A stretch of DNA of 64,000 nt, from assembly GCF_030272615.1 (NCBI RefSeq), contig NC_081415.1, forward strand, positions 601,233,644-601,297,643, written 5' to 3'. Below the pieces are notes generated by a model. It saw nothing but the letters and a program-made list of their open reading frames with translations. It searched no databases and was not told the DNA's origin. This stretch comes from Cryptomeria japonica (lineage: Eukaryota; Streptophyta; Pinopsida; Cupressales; Cupressaceae). Within the stretch, counting starts at the first letter, position 1, and each line of letters starts with the position of its first letter. The position numbers and the translations under genes were made by a program. Positions 37,831 to 50,731 of this stretch are shown here, piece by piece.

Positions 37831-40800
37831 CAAGTTACCTCTAGTTTTACTCTCCCTATTCAGAAGGAACAAGATCTCATATATTTTAGTACATATAGCC
37901 AAAAAAATCTAGTTAGTGTGTCCATCCCAAGCATACCATTGTTTGACATATTGACTCTACAATATAACACCATATTTCAATGACAATCATATAGAGAAAC
38001 ACATGATCAATTTTATGAGCCTATTTTAATGACTCTTTTATTTGGCTTGATAGAATTTTATACTCTAGTTACTGTATTGAATTGTTCGGGGGATTACAGT
38101 TAGGAGATGGCCATTGGGGGGTTATATTACTCCTAAGTCCCCACCCTTTTGTTCATCGAGAACTGGCTGTGAAAAGGTAGAGATCATTCTGAAGCACAAA
38201 AATCTGCATATTGATCTCTGATGTTTTCATGTAGATCGATCCAAAGCACAAAAGTTATGCAGAACGATCTCTTGCTGTTGCAGATTGATCTCTTCTACTA
38301 CAGACCAGTCTCTTGCTACTGTAGACCGATCTCTTGCTACTGCAGATCGATCTCTCCTTAGTCTTGATTGGGTAGACATGTTACGCTCTAAAACAATGAC
38401 ACTTTCTAACCAATAAGACTATTTTATAAGTACTAAAGTATGCCATCTTATGAATTATAGATAGTATATATTTGCATTTGAATTTTCTAATCTCTTATAC
38501 CATTTGATGCAAGAACATAAATATTCTTCTACCTAACTTAGATACTAAATAATAGTTAGCACAAATGTATAGATTCTTTGCACACAAATTGAATTGACAT
38601 AAAGATTACAACAAAATATTTATTCAAATATGCAATTAACAATCTCTAATCAATCCTCTCTACACAATACCTCTATCTCTCTTGGCCAATCTTGGTCGAT
38701 GCCCACACACCTCCACATCCCTGGTCGATACTTCTTATATTGTATCTTCTCCAATTTGATACCCTTTCATGTTTTGAATTACAATAATTCCTCTAGTGAA
38801 CCAAATCTACCTAAAGATGAAAGAAGGCCTAATGTCCCTAGAAGCTAGTAGAAAAGAAGCTAAGGTCGGAGAGCAACCCAAACTATACTAGAATTAATAT
38901 GATGGAATTGTTATGGTATTGAATATAATTTTGAGTCAAGGAAGTTCTCTTAACTATTCCATAGATCAATGACAATGAGTGTGTCAATTTAGAAACAAAC
39001 TTTGAGATGCACACTCTAATTAGTAAGCTCTTTTTTAGTAACATCATGTAGCAAAGTCTATAGGTTCTTTGTGTAAACCTTTCCTTGTATTTTTTTATCT
39101 TTGTGTTATCCAAAATCTATTTTTCTACATGTGCCATATCCTTGATAATGGAATTTAATAATATGTTGAGCTCATTACTATTTTCTTAGACAAATGTGTA
39201 TTCATTTTTTTTAGCAATGCTTTCTATTTGAGTTGAAACCTTAAAATTCTTCAAATAATATTTGAATTTTATATTATTGGAATTTTTATTAATCAAATTT
39301 TGATAAAGATAAGAAATGGATATCTAAGATTAAGACTTATAGGCATGTGGTACATGTGAGAGATAATTTTTCTGTCTCAGTTTGCTTGCTCTCTAACTAG
39401 AAATCAATTTGTTGTTATCTTGATGGATTTTACATGAAATTTTGTCTAGCCCATGGAAATAAATACACAATATGATAAGAAAGACATTGGAGAAAAAAGA
39501 AACTAAATGCATTATTTAGTTCTACACAAATGAAAAATTCTCAAATAATTTTAGTTGTCAGTTTTATAGCCATTGTAGATTTTTTTTTAACAATATTACA
39601 TATTATTTGGATGCCTTTTGATAAAATTTATGGTATTTTTTGGTGTAACAAAAATGAAGTGAAAAAAGCTGAAAATTATAGTCAAAAGGTTGAGAAAGTT
39701 GCAAGCTAAAGAGAAATGATAGCAATACTAGGCACTTGATATAATATTTACATGAGATTTAGCCAAGAATACTAGGAATTAGGCAAGTTCTGCAAAGAGA
39801 GCATGTTTTATAATCATTATCAAACCATATATCCAAGAAATTCTTGTGGAAGTGTGGAAACAATTTTCCAGTTGTTGTATCTCTTAATATTTATCAAGCT
39901 CATTTACATTGATAGTACATGTAATTTTATCAAATTCTACAAACCTGGCTACTAAAATCTGTTGTCTCCAAAATCCTACAACCAAGAAAATTTAGCCTTG
40001 GGAAAATGTTGGTTAGTATAGATCAATGTGTAGGGTGAAGTTTTAGGTGACAATGGTAGTAAGCACTTGTTAGTTTATTAGGTCAAAACTTAGTTTGGAC
40101 CCTTGCCGACCTCCTCCATCAACTGTGCCCTCTTCTCCTCTTCCCTCTTTCATTAAATGATCATGCACAACCTGATCTCCTCCAACGATATCTCTATCCA
40201 CTCTTCCCCTCTTTCATTGATTTCAATCCACTATATTGGTAGAGGCATCTATTAAGGTGGGTGTATCAAAGGAAGCCATGGCAGGTGGATGTAGCTAGAT
40301 CGAGGAGAAATTGGATACCAGGGTATATTCAAGATAGAAACCTTAAGACTTAAGAAGATTAAATTTAAAATAAAAATTCATATGCAAAATACCCTAACCT
40401 TTTAGGAGATGCAGGGTTTCTGAGGTCGATGAAGGTTGCACGCAGGGAATTGCTAGAGGTCGACGAAGTATCTTGCACGGGAGTGATTGAGCAAATGACT
40501 TGCGCTCTTTTTTTTTTAAGTGAATGCCCATAGTCTTCAAAATTTCGATGAATGTGGGCACTTTTTTTCAAAAGAAAACAAATTTCATTACTAATGCCCT
40601 CTCTGTCAAAACCAAATGTGAAATTATCGTGGGAAGTTCAACGAATTCGGGCATTTAAAAAAAAAAAAATCAAATTTGGTCACAATATACCTTCTCTGTT
40701 GGAAACCTCTGTCAGAATTATAGACCAAATGTATTACTGTTAGGTACTTGACCCTACTGGCTCCCCTCCACGACACTCACTTCTTTGAGGCAGCCAAGCA

Positions 40801-41521
40801 CAAGCCCCCATGAAAACTCCCTGTGGCGAAATTTGTATCTCTACTAAGAACCGTAAGAATGTGATCCGTTTCAGAGGTCTGACCTTATGCGCCAACAACT
40901 AGAAGGTTTTTGGCTTTTAACACAAAATGTTTCTAGTAAGGGCATCCATTCAGGTGGGCATAGATTCAGTGAGTTAACATCGCTATGCCATTCTAGTACC
41001 CGTTGCTTGCGACTTTCATTACAATCACTTTTATTTATAGTGGTTTGGAAGAGCTTGGATTTAGCTTATTACCACTTTGGTTTGTTCCCTCTCACTGAGC
41101 CTTAAGGGCTACTCAGGAGGCAGGTCCCTTTCTAAGGATAAAACAAAAAGAGCCTATTGCTCAAGACACAAAAAACAAGTTTGTTAATTTTAGAGCACCA
41201 ATTGAAGTGTTTGCTAAACTATAAAGGCACAAGGTTTCAAAATCTAAAATAAATTATATATTTATGGACTATCTAAATTAAATTATAAATTTTAAATTAA
41301 AACCATGATCTATTATAAATGGACTTAAGGGGCTAGAGAAAATGCCAATTACACAACAATAAAGTTAATGGAATTTGAAATGCAAATACACATATTATTT
41401 CAAATTAAAACAAGATTATTTTTAATCCTACTATTTCCAATTGATTTAATAAAAATAAAATAATTTAGAATTAATTAAGATAGAATATTATATAAATTAA
41501 AATAATTTAATTTAATTAATA
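37831..41521. other. Intergenic DNA, no supported gene
   Basis: Short frames only. A ~22-bp repeat (38190-38345) and a pair of inverted A/T-run-containing segments at 40490-40700 are the only structure seen. Confidence 0.5.
38190..38345 (+). repeat. ~21-bp tandem repeat
   Basis: Degenerate units close to AGACCGATCTCTTGCTACTG repeat five to seven times. Confidence 0.85.
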
Positions 41522-41533
41522 TTATTTAAAATA
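41522..41533. repeat. LINE target-site duplication, left copy
   Basis: TTATTTAAAATA, identical to 51585-51596 just after the LINE A-tail. It is AT-only, so chance cannot be fully excluded. Confidence 0.65.
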
Positions 41534-41546
41534 GAGTAGCCAGAGA

Positions 41547-43480
41547 ATGGCTCTGCAATTTTTTGATCATGCGAACGACCGAGCTGTCAATGGTGGGAGG
41601 AGATGCGCTAGGGTTGCCTCAACATCCGGTAGGGTTCCCCCTCTGCAGGAGAAACCTTGGGAGACTATGAAGAGAAAGCACACCATTAGGGCAGAGAGGA
41701 GATGTGCTGCTAGGGTGGCCGTAGACTCTGCATATCGCTATCCCGATGACCATCGCCCATATCAGGGCAGGGACTTTGAAATGGTTGGAAAACCTCCATA
41801 TGGTAGGGAAGTCTTTGCACATAACCACCCATGGCAAGTGGTAGTGGGTAAGAGAGAAGCTAGGACAGAGAAGAGGGAAGTTAGGGTGGCAAAAGAAACA
41901 AAAATGTGGGTGATTCCCATCACCTCTCAAATCCTCGACTGCGCCACCAAAGCAAACAAGATACCACTGGGTTTTTGAGCAAATTACTCAGGCCCTGGAT
42001 AACCCCTCCAAAAGCCACATCAGAATACACACCCACTTACCAATAGAGTGGAGGGTTATGTTAGATTCACTAAGGATGGAAGAAGGGCATTGCCATTTCA
42101 TGGCCCTAAATTCGCAAAACCATTTCCGGTCTCGAAGCTGGGAAACTCACCACATCATGTCACAAGAAAAGAGGTTGCCCTAGTAGTGACAAAATCTAAC
42201 CCAGAGCCCATCAAAATCACAAACCCTAGAGAAGCAAAGGATTTAAGTAATTACTGTAGAGAGCACAAACTCTTTGCAAAATAGGGAGGGAACAACCAGC
42301 CACTCAACGAAATTGTGGAATAGTGGAAAACAAAATTCCAGGGCCAGGTAAGTATAACAACCCTAGCAAATAACTTTCTATACATTGAATGCCATGATAA
42401 ATCTCTGAAGGTTAAGCTATTGCATGACGATTATGTTTTTCACAAAGGCACAAATTTTAATTTCATTGATTGGCAACCAAAATTTGATGCTAATGGATAT
42501 GAATTGGAAATGGAATCAAAATGGATAGAAATCCACAATGTTCTTGTAGAATTAATGCATGCTAAAATCTTTATAGAAATTGGGGATAGTCTTGGAAAAT
42601 TCATAGCTGTAGAAAAAAATTGGTCGAATCACTCAGACATAAAAATGCTAATAGAGATAAACAAAGGCAAGGGAGTCCTAAAAAATATAATGTTAGAAAC
42701 AATAGATGGTATATATAGTCTAAAACCGGTATGGTATAATGGACCAATAGTAGAAGATTTAGCTTTATGCAAGAGGTCAAGTCCTAATTTGTAGAAGCCG
42801 CAAGTGATAGTATTGGATAAAAATGAAGCTTCAAATGAGAAAATAAACATATAATTTAATGATGATAGGGGTGGTTTCATTATAAACACTGGTCAACAAG
42901 AGATTGATACTACCCCAACTCTGTCTCCTATCCCAATCCTGGGTAATAGTCCAGACAAAACCTTAGAAACTTAGGCTAATAATAATGAGGAACAAATCCA
43001 AGTAGAACTAAACAATGTTATAGATAACCTAATGGGGAAAATAGTTGAAGAATTTGTCAAACAAATACTCATTGATACTCTGGAAAATTGGGCAGAGAAT
43101 GTTAACATTCCCATTATAGAACAGGTTCAATCCCCCCCCCCCCCCCCCGCACAAAAAAAAAAACCCTACTAATCACCAGCCCAACTAAGGTGGCCCAAGA
43201 AGATACAATCACAACCTATACCACTCTGGAGGAATCCCCTATTGTGGAAGGGTTGAATGCAAATGAGGAAAGAGATTTCATTATCAAGGAACTGATCAAT
43301 ATGCAGGTAACAGAAAATAACACAATATTAGACAACAACTCTAGCAATCCACAAAATAGAGGTATCCTCCAGATGGGAGGTGAGAAATCAACTCCTGACT
43401 ATGGTAAATATATGAGCAACAAAAGAGGTAGGAAGTCTTTTTTAGACAAAAAGAAGATGGACAGGGATGTGGAGGAGTAG
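41547..43480 (+). pseudogene. LINE ORF1 (DUF4283-like RNA-binding Gag), broken
   Basis: A basic N-terminal part is at 41547-41978. A middle part (42048-42794) reads KLLHDDYVFHKGTNFNFIDW and ends with IYSLKPVWYNGP, the layout of the plant L1 ORF1 DUF4283 domain. A further hydrophilic part is at 43190-43480. Stops after 41978, 42284 and 42794 and a run of 17 C at 43132-43148 break the frame. The CCHC knuckle expected after the domain was not seen. Confidence 0.7.
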
Positions 43481-43529
43481 GCCAAAATTACATCACTGTT
43501 GGGGCAAGGAAAATCTCCCCATCCCCTCA

Positions 43530-46500
43530 AAGAGGTATAAACATACTTACTTGGAATGTTAGGGGTTTGGAAGCTCCTAACAAACAAAGACGGATTAAAA
43601 GAAGCATACTAAAATCTGCTATGGATATAGTTATGATACAAGAAACAAAACTAGGCAAGACTGATATAAATAATTTTAGCAGAAAATTCACCCAATGGAA
43701 GATGGAAGCTATGGAGTCTACAGGGGCATCGAGGGGACTAGGTATAATGTGGAGAAAAAATGTAGTTGCATTCACATGTCAAACCAAAATGCAAAATTGG
43801 ATGGCTGGCAGAGTTAGAGCCCTTAATCTAAATCTTGAGTTTATAATCATTAATGTTTATGGCTCAATTCTAATAGACAAAAAGAAATTAGTGTGGTAGG
43901 AAATAGAACACTACTTAAATACTCAGGATGAAAAACACATCATCATAGGTGGTGACTTCAACACCATCTTATACTCATCTGATAAAAGTGGTGGTATAAC
44001 TACTATTAAACAATGACAAAGAGACTTCATAAACTGGATAAATATCAATAACTTATTCAAAATCAGAACAGAGACAAGTTTTCACACATGGAATAACAAA
44101 AGAAAAGATTTTTCAACATTGTAGAAACACTCAATAGATTCTTGTTTAAAGGAGATCTAACCGATCTCCATACATAACTAAAAACTATAGTATTACCTTG
44201 GTCAGACTCTGATCACTACCCGGTACACTTCAAACTTGTGGGGGAAACAAAGCAAGTAGGGTATCCCTTCAAGTTTGAAAGAATGTGGTTTACACATGAA
44301 GACTTCCTCCCCAACATACAAAAATGGTGGAAGGATAATATCTTTGTAGGATAAAAAATGTATTGTTTGGTCTCTAAGATGAAAGAGATCAAGCACAAGC
44401 TATTAGATTGGAACAACGAGAAATTTAAAAACATCTTTGAGGAAAAGTCAAGAATTGAGAATGAGCTGGAGACAATAAACACTGATGTGATGCAAAATGG
44501 GATGACCTCTGAAACATATGGAGCTGAGAAAATTATTTTATGTGAATATGAAGGCATTCTGGCTAGAGAAGAGATATATTGGAAACATAAATCTCGAGAG
44601 ACATGGTTAGAAGATGGTCATCGAAACACCAAATTTTTTCACAACAGTGTTAAAATTATAAGGGCATCAAACAAAATTACCCAAATCACCAATGACAATG
44701 ATCAGATCATAATGGATCAAGATCTGATTCCAAAAGATGCAATTAATTATTTTGAAAATATCCTTAACAACTGGGAACACTTAGACCTCCCTACCAATAG
44801 AAGCTTAACAAATAATATACCTAGACTAATAACAGAGGATGATAATAAAATGTTAAACTCTAAAATCACTCATGAAGAAGTTAAAATGGATCTGGCATAA
44901 TTTCACGGAGACAAAGCCCCTAGACCAGATGGCTTCCCTGCTAGTTTTTTTTAGAAATGCTGGCACATCTTAGGGGATGAGGTTACTAATGCCTTGCAAT
45001 CCACTCGCAATGCAGGGATATTCCTAAAAGAAATTAATAACACCTTTTTGGTCTTAATTACAAAGAAGGAGAACCCCTCAAAATAGGATGAGTTCAGACC
45101 CATTTCTCTATGTAACATGATCTATAAGCTACTGACTAAAGTCATGGCGAATAGATTAAAAAAATTACTGCCTGCCATAATATCAGAAGAAAAAATAGGC
45201 TTTGTACCCAATAGATAAATTTTAGATAGAATTATTATTGTCTAGGAAGCCATCCACTGCTGTCAGATCCAAGGACAACCTAATATGCTGCTAAAATTAG
45301 ACATCTAAAAGGCTTACGACAAAGTGGATTGGTACTTCCTCTGTAGATGTATGAAGGCCTTTAGCTTTAACAAACAATGGATAAATTGGGTTTACTTCTG
45401 CATATCAAACCCAAGGTTCTCTATCTTACTAAATGGGAAACTAGAAGGCTTCTTTGAAGATTCTAGAGGACTCAGATAGGGGGATCCTTTATCCCCATTC
45501 TTATTTATAATTATGTCTGAAGCCTTAGGTAGAAGCTTAGATGCATCATGGAGGTCCAATAGACTAACGAGAATTCAGATCATAGGTGGAGTAGAACCAT
45601 GCACCCATCAACAATTTGCTCATGACACAATAATTTTGGGAAAACAATAGTTAAAGGAAGCTAAGGAAATTAAGAAAATATTATAGTCTTATTGGTTGGC
45701 CTCAGGAGAGAAGGTAAACAAAGAGAAATCAGAAATATTCTTCTTTAAAACGAAAGCACAAGAGGAATACAGGATAGCTTTGTATCTAGGGTACAAAATA
45801 GGGCATCTTCCAATCACGTATTTAGGGATGCCTCTAGACAAAGGTATCAAAATGAATAAACTTTGGGATCCCCTGATTGAAAAAGTGAGGAAGAAGCTGT
45901 CATCCTAGAAAGCCTTATGGTTGACTAGGGCAGGAAGATTAACCCTCATAAAAATAGTATTAACAACAATGCCTATCTATCTTCTATCTTGTATACCACT
46001 TCCAAAAGGGACCTATTAAAAAATATCTCAAATAATGAGAGACTTCTATTGGAATGGTGCAGAAGATAAAAAAAAATGAAATTGATATCATGGGAAAAGA
46101 TATATCGAGAAAAGAGTCACAGAGGCACAGGAATAAGAAAATTACTATGGCAAAATATGGCTTTAGTGGAAAAATTGGCATGGAGAATATATACATCCTC
46201 AGATGCAAAATGGGCTAGAATCCTTAGGAGCAAATACATAACACAAAACCTAAGAGAGGCAGTATTTAGGGAATCAAATCCACCCAAGGGATATAGAATC
46301 TGGAATTTTATAAGAGAAAGCCGATCATTGATAGTGAACCACCTATCTTGGGATATTCACGATGGTAGAAAAACCTTGTTCTGGGAGGATTCCGAGGGTG
46401 GTTACCCCTCAATAGACAGTCTAATGAACACAACCGACATTAAAAACCAAATGAAATCTTAATGGGGGATCCATGTAAAGGATTATATGACATTGGTACC

Positions 46501-47769
46501 TAAATCAACAATGGGATGGAAATGGAAAAACATGCTCCCATTCTTAGTGGACAACAAAGACCAAGAATTGCTGCAAATTCTTGAGGGTAGAATAATAACA
46601 CTCAGAACTGGGCCAAATGAGATTATATGGTCAAAGTCAAAGGATGGTCAATACAACTACAAAGATGGTTTTAGAACCATATATGATGAGGCAAACATTA
46701 TCAAACACTACACCCCTAACACAATTTATTGGGACAAACTCGGTCTCCCAAAAGCTGGCTTCTTTGCTTGGGTGACATTTCAGGGGAAAGTCCTGACTGC
46801 GGAGCAATTTAAACTTAGAGGTTTTGAAGGACCCTCAATTTGTGTCTTATGCAAGAAAGATCAGGAAAAAAATGACCACATATTCACAACCTGTAACTAC
46901 ACACAGAGATGCTGGTACTGGCTGATGGCACAATTAGGCTGGTTAGGCGCCATCATCACTTACCTAAAGGATTGGCTCAAAAATTGGCCAATCATCAAAA
47001 GGAATAGCATCTTCCACAATCTATGGATATTCAGTCCAACAATAGTAATCTGGGAGGTTTGGAAGGAGAGGAACAGGTGAATCTTTCAAGAAACATAAAT
47101 AAAGGTAGAAAACTTGATAGAAAAATAGAAGCCTCCATCACAGAAACCTCCAATAATAGGAATATGACCATTCCACAACATGATAAGACATTTACAAAGT
47201 GGGATAACTATATCAAAAAACAATGGAAGGGGATCAAAATCCCTCCTTTCTTTGGGAAGGGGAACAAAGATAAGATCGAGGATAGAAAAGCATGCAAATG
47301 GGTGCCCCCGAAGATTGGATGGTGCAAACTCAATTTTGATGGAGCATCCAGAGGCAATCTAGTGGAGGTAGGGGCAAGATGTATAATTCACTCACATGGA
47401 GGGATATGTATTGGATCGAGCTCACGATATCTAGGGAATTGTACTAACAATAAGGCAAAACTATTGAGCCTAATAGAAGGTTTAAACCTATGCAAACAAT
47501 TAAAAATATCCAAATTAGAAATAGAAGGGGACTCGACCATTATTGTTAATGCAATAAGGACCAGAAAAATGTTGAATTGGGAGCTCAGAAGCTTATTGGA
47601 TAGAGCCCTCTTGCTAATGGGATGCTTCTCAGACTACACGATCAATCACATCTATAGGGAAGCTAACACATTGGCATATAAGTTAGCCATTTTAGGGGCA
47701 GATGGAACAAATAGAACTACATTATCAACACACAGGCATTCAGATTTGGATACTCATACGCAGATATAA
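43530..47769 (+). pseudogene. LINE ORF2: endonuclease, reverse transcriptase, zf-RVT, RNase H
   Basis: The endonuclease (43540-44240) shows ILTWNVRGLEAP, QETKLGK, IIIGGDFNTI and SDHYPVHFKL. The reverse transcriptase (44865-45920) shows [37 protein letters not shown] and FAHDTIIL in place of FADD (45614-45625). zf-RVT (46730-46920) reads LPKAGFFAWVTFQGK and ICVLCKK...HIFTTC. RNase H (47310-47700) has KLNFDGASRGN, NNKAK instead of NNEAE, IEGDS, and REANTLAYKLA where Asp is usual. At least ten in-frame stops fit transitions at Gln or Trp codons. A one-base loss in an A-run near 47115 splits the last domain from the rest. Confidence 0.92.
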
Positions 47770-47883
47770 ATTGAGACATAATCATAGAAACAGTATATTC
47801 ACAACACATTCACATGTATATTGGAAGGTATACATATGTACATGCATAGATAGAGATATATATGTACGTATATAGTTGTGTTT

Positions 47884-48894
47884 TGTTGGAAATATGGATG
47901 GAGTAACTGAGAGGGGAGGGGTGAATCAGTTACCACAAAAATAAATCCACAAGTCCCTTAGATGTCTTAAATATAAACTGCTAAAACTCGGTAAATTAAC
48001 TTATCATTGTTCATTAAACATTAACATGCATAAAACAAATAACATGAACACAAGTAACACCAGATATAACGTGGAAACCCAATTTTGGGAAAACCACCAA
48101 TGTAACTAGTTACTGATTTTCACTCTTCTGAAGTGAGCCCTGTTAGGAGCCAACCCTGTTAAAGGTTACAAAACACACTGTTAGGTGTGACCCTGTTAGA
48201 GGATTTAATCACCCTGCTAGGAGTGGCCTTGTGAAAGGTCTTAAGAACAATTCAACCGAATTGTCACCTTGTCAGAGGATTTACAAAAATGGTTGTTAGA
48301 CCAACTCTGTTAAGAGATTTCGGTATCACTGCTACAATGGTTAGAAAGCAACAATGAAGTGATCTGAATTAAATACAACTTATCTTGCTGATACAGATCT
48401 CTGTTTTGCGCCAATAGATCCTTACTGATCACATATATCTTTTCTGCACCTCAAGGATATCACTGATCCTTCATCAGAATTCGCACATTTCTACTCCTTC
48501 ACATTTCCATACTTCTCACACTTCCTCACACTTCGAAATCGCAACTTGATCCCTCATATATACCATTCAGGTTACCAAGTCGGCCCAATTACAAGTTACA
48601 ATAAATATTACATAGGTCGGCTACATATACAAGTTTCAATAAATATTGCTTCGGTCGGCTGCATAAACATTTCACTGATGCTCGGTGAACACTGCTGATT
48701 CTTCGGTAACCGACTGAACTCGGTAAGTACTGCGAACTCGGTAAAGACTGACTTTCCTTCACATATTCTTCGAAGACCGACTGAACTCGGTAGACTCTGT
48801 CTAACTGCCTTTCCGAACATTCTGAGCTCGGTAGACTGATATGACATTTGTGTAACATCAAAGACAATACACAATTAAACAATTGTATCCAACA
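47884..48894 (-). mobile_element. Solo copia LTR inside the LINE (1,011 bp)
   Basis: Ends are TGTTGGA and TCCAACA, a perfect inverted repeat. GAGAGGGGAGGGGTGAATCA near its plus-strand start and the AACGTGGAAACCC block match the reverse complement of the other copia LTRs. Several TAACAGGGT-like repeats lie at 48130-48320. No clean 5-bp target duplication is visible, perhaps because of decay. Confidence 0.85.
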
Positions 48895-48899
48895 GTATT

Positions 48900-49689
48900 T
48901 ATATAATTATATGTGTACACATGCATATATATGATAGAAGAGACAAATATAGATGCACATATACATATAAAACTATATATACAAGTATATACAAACATAT
49001 ATATAGTTATAAGAATATGTATTCACATATATACCTATCAATAATATCCCGATAGCAGAGACTACTCCCTTCTATAGATGCAAATGAATACAATACATAC
49101 ACAGACATATATAGACAGGGTTAATTACAGACAAGAATATGACAAAATTGGATACAATACATACACAGATAGATATACATCCACACTCACATAGAGATAT
49201 ACATAAATTCCTATATATATATACATATATAGACTCAGAGGCTGAAATATGCAAAACACGGCTTGAACTCTTAGCAAACTGGAGACACTAGGATATAAGA
49301 CAAACAGAGAATAAATGATAGAGTGATCAACAATCTCAAACTGATACGACATGACATAATTGGGATGGCACCTCCGCAAATGTGGCAGATACACACATAC
49401 TCTTCTGGATACATACAACAAGATTAAATATCCAAAGCTATATTTACTTACATATATATGCATATATATACAAATATATAAGTATGTATATAGATATATA
49501 TGTGTATAAGTACATATATGTATATGCATATGTGTATATTTATAGATATATGCATATGAGTGCATATATGTATACATAAATCTACATATATACATATATG
49601 CATAAAGGCATATACATATATGCAGACACGTACATGGACAAAATCTAATAGAGCAAATATATACCTACATAGAAATATAGATATATATG

Positions 49690-49690
<1 letters not shown>
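48900..49690. repeat. AT-rich microsatellite-like tract
   Basis: Dense TATA/CATA repeats (ACATATATGTATA variants) produce spurious Tyr/Ile-rich frames on both strands. Probably the LINE 3' untranslated region or an expansion in it. Confidence 0.8.

Positions 49691-49691
<1 letters not shown>

Positions 49692-49761
<70 letters not shown>
49692..49761. repeat. (CA)n followed by (TG)n, perfect dinucleotide palindrome
   Basis: About 15 CA units run directly into about 19 TG units, forming a potential hairpin or cruciform of about 60 bp. Confidence 0.95.
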
Positions 49762-49763
<2 letters not shown>

Positions 49764-50107
49764 CAATGTAGTATATAACAATGATTAAACATCATCGGCC
49801 ATAAATCATCATGAAGATACTGCTCGATTGCTTGAGTAATCATGCATGGATAAGGCAAGGGAGTAAGGAAAACCAACAATCATGAAAAAGTAATCATCAC
49901 TCCCACAGTCATATAGTAGGACATTTTGGGAAGGGAAATATGTTAGAATTATCAGCAAGCAATCATATTACATACTGAAAGGCAGATAGGTAAGCATCAT
50001 GAGACTAGCTTGGCACAACTGGGGTCACAATTTGTAGAATCGACACTACTGGTTGACATAACTAGTATATCTTCACATAGGCATACATCACTTCGCTCTG
50101 CCTAAAA

Positions 50108-50731
50108 ATGGATTTCGGCATATATCTTTCCCTTGAGAAGCATGAAATATCCTTCATCAGAGAAATCTCTAACAAATGATGGTCGGTTATCCTGAAAACA
50201 GAAGATGATTTGGTCATACATGCGACCAAAAGGATTCTGGGTGATGAGATTATCCTTTCAGAACATAGGAAGAGAGTTAACAGTAGCATCCCAATAGGGT
50301 TTGCAAAAATATTACTCACAATGGGAGAAGGAAAAATAGTCATAATCACATTATGTAGGTTGATCTTCAAAGAAGAATACTTGGGCAACCTGGAAATGGC
50401 GATAAAATGTGTGGATGATAATCTCCAAATTCCCTACTCGGGCGACTACTCTAAAGTGGTGGAAGCTATAGATAAGGATGAGGTGCTCAATGTAGAGTTC
50501 AAAAAGCCCATTCTAAGTAATAAAGATCAGAAACTCTGCCATCAAAGACAAACAAAGATTGTAAGAAGCATTGCATTTCTTAAGCAATGGCTTGGAGTGG
50601 TAAAAGAACCAAAAGGGGAATGGTGGGTGAGTTATATGGTAGAAGAGGGATGGACCCCATTCCAGGCTGATAACCCCACCGAATCATAAGCCTCTGATAT
50701 GGAAGCTATAGATGACAAGGAAGAAGATTAA
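50108..50731 (+). pseudogene. Third LINE ORF, unknown protein
   Basis: The frame starts at the ATG at 50108 (MDFGIYLSLEKHEI), passes a TGA at 50177, and runs to a TAA near 50687 (SYMVEEGWTPFQADNPTES). After it, an acidic tail (DMEAIDDKEED) ends at about 50731. Both internal stops are single C-to-T changes from Arg or Gln codons, so about 205 residues were probably one protein. I recognise no domain. It lies downstream of RNase H and before the LINE A-tail in the LINE orientation. It could be a captured host exon or a lineage-specific ORF. Confidence 0.55.

Noticed and set aside
41619-41930. Minus-strand frame of 103 codons
   Set aside because: Antisense shadow of LINE ORF1.
43132-43158. 17-C run followed by an A-run as a possible LINE tail or element boundary
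   Set aside because: It sits between ORF1 and ORF2 of the same LINE, so homopolymer expansion is more likely.
49072-49778. Overlapping Tyr/Ile/His-rich frames on both strands
   Set aside because: Products of TATA/CATA and CA/TG microsatellites with no domain.
50062-50388. Minus-strand frame of 108 codons
   Set aside because: Antisense to the better supported plus-strand third LINE ORF and without any motif.
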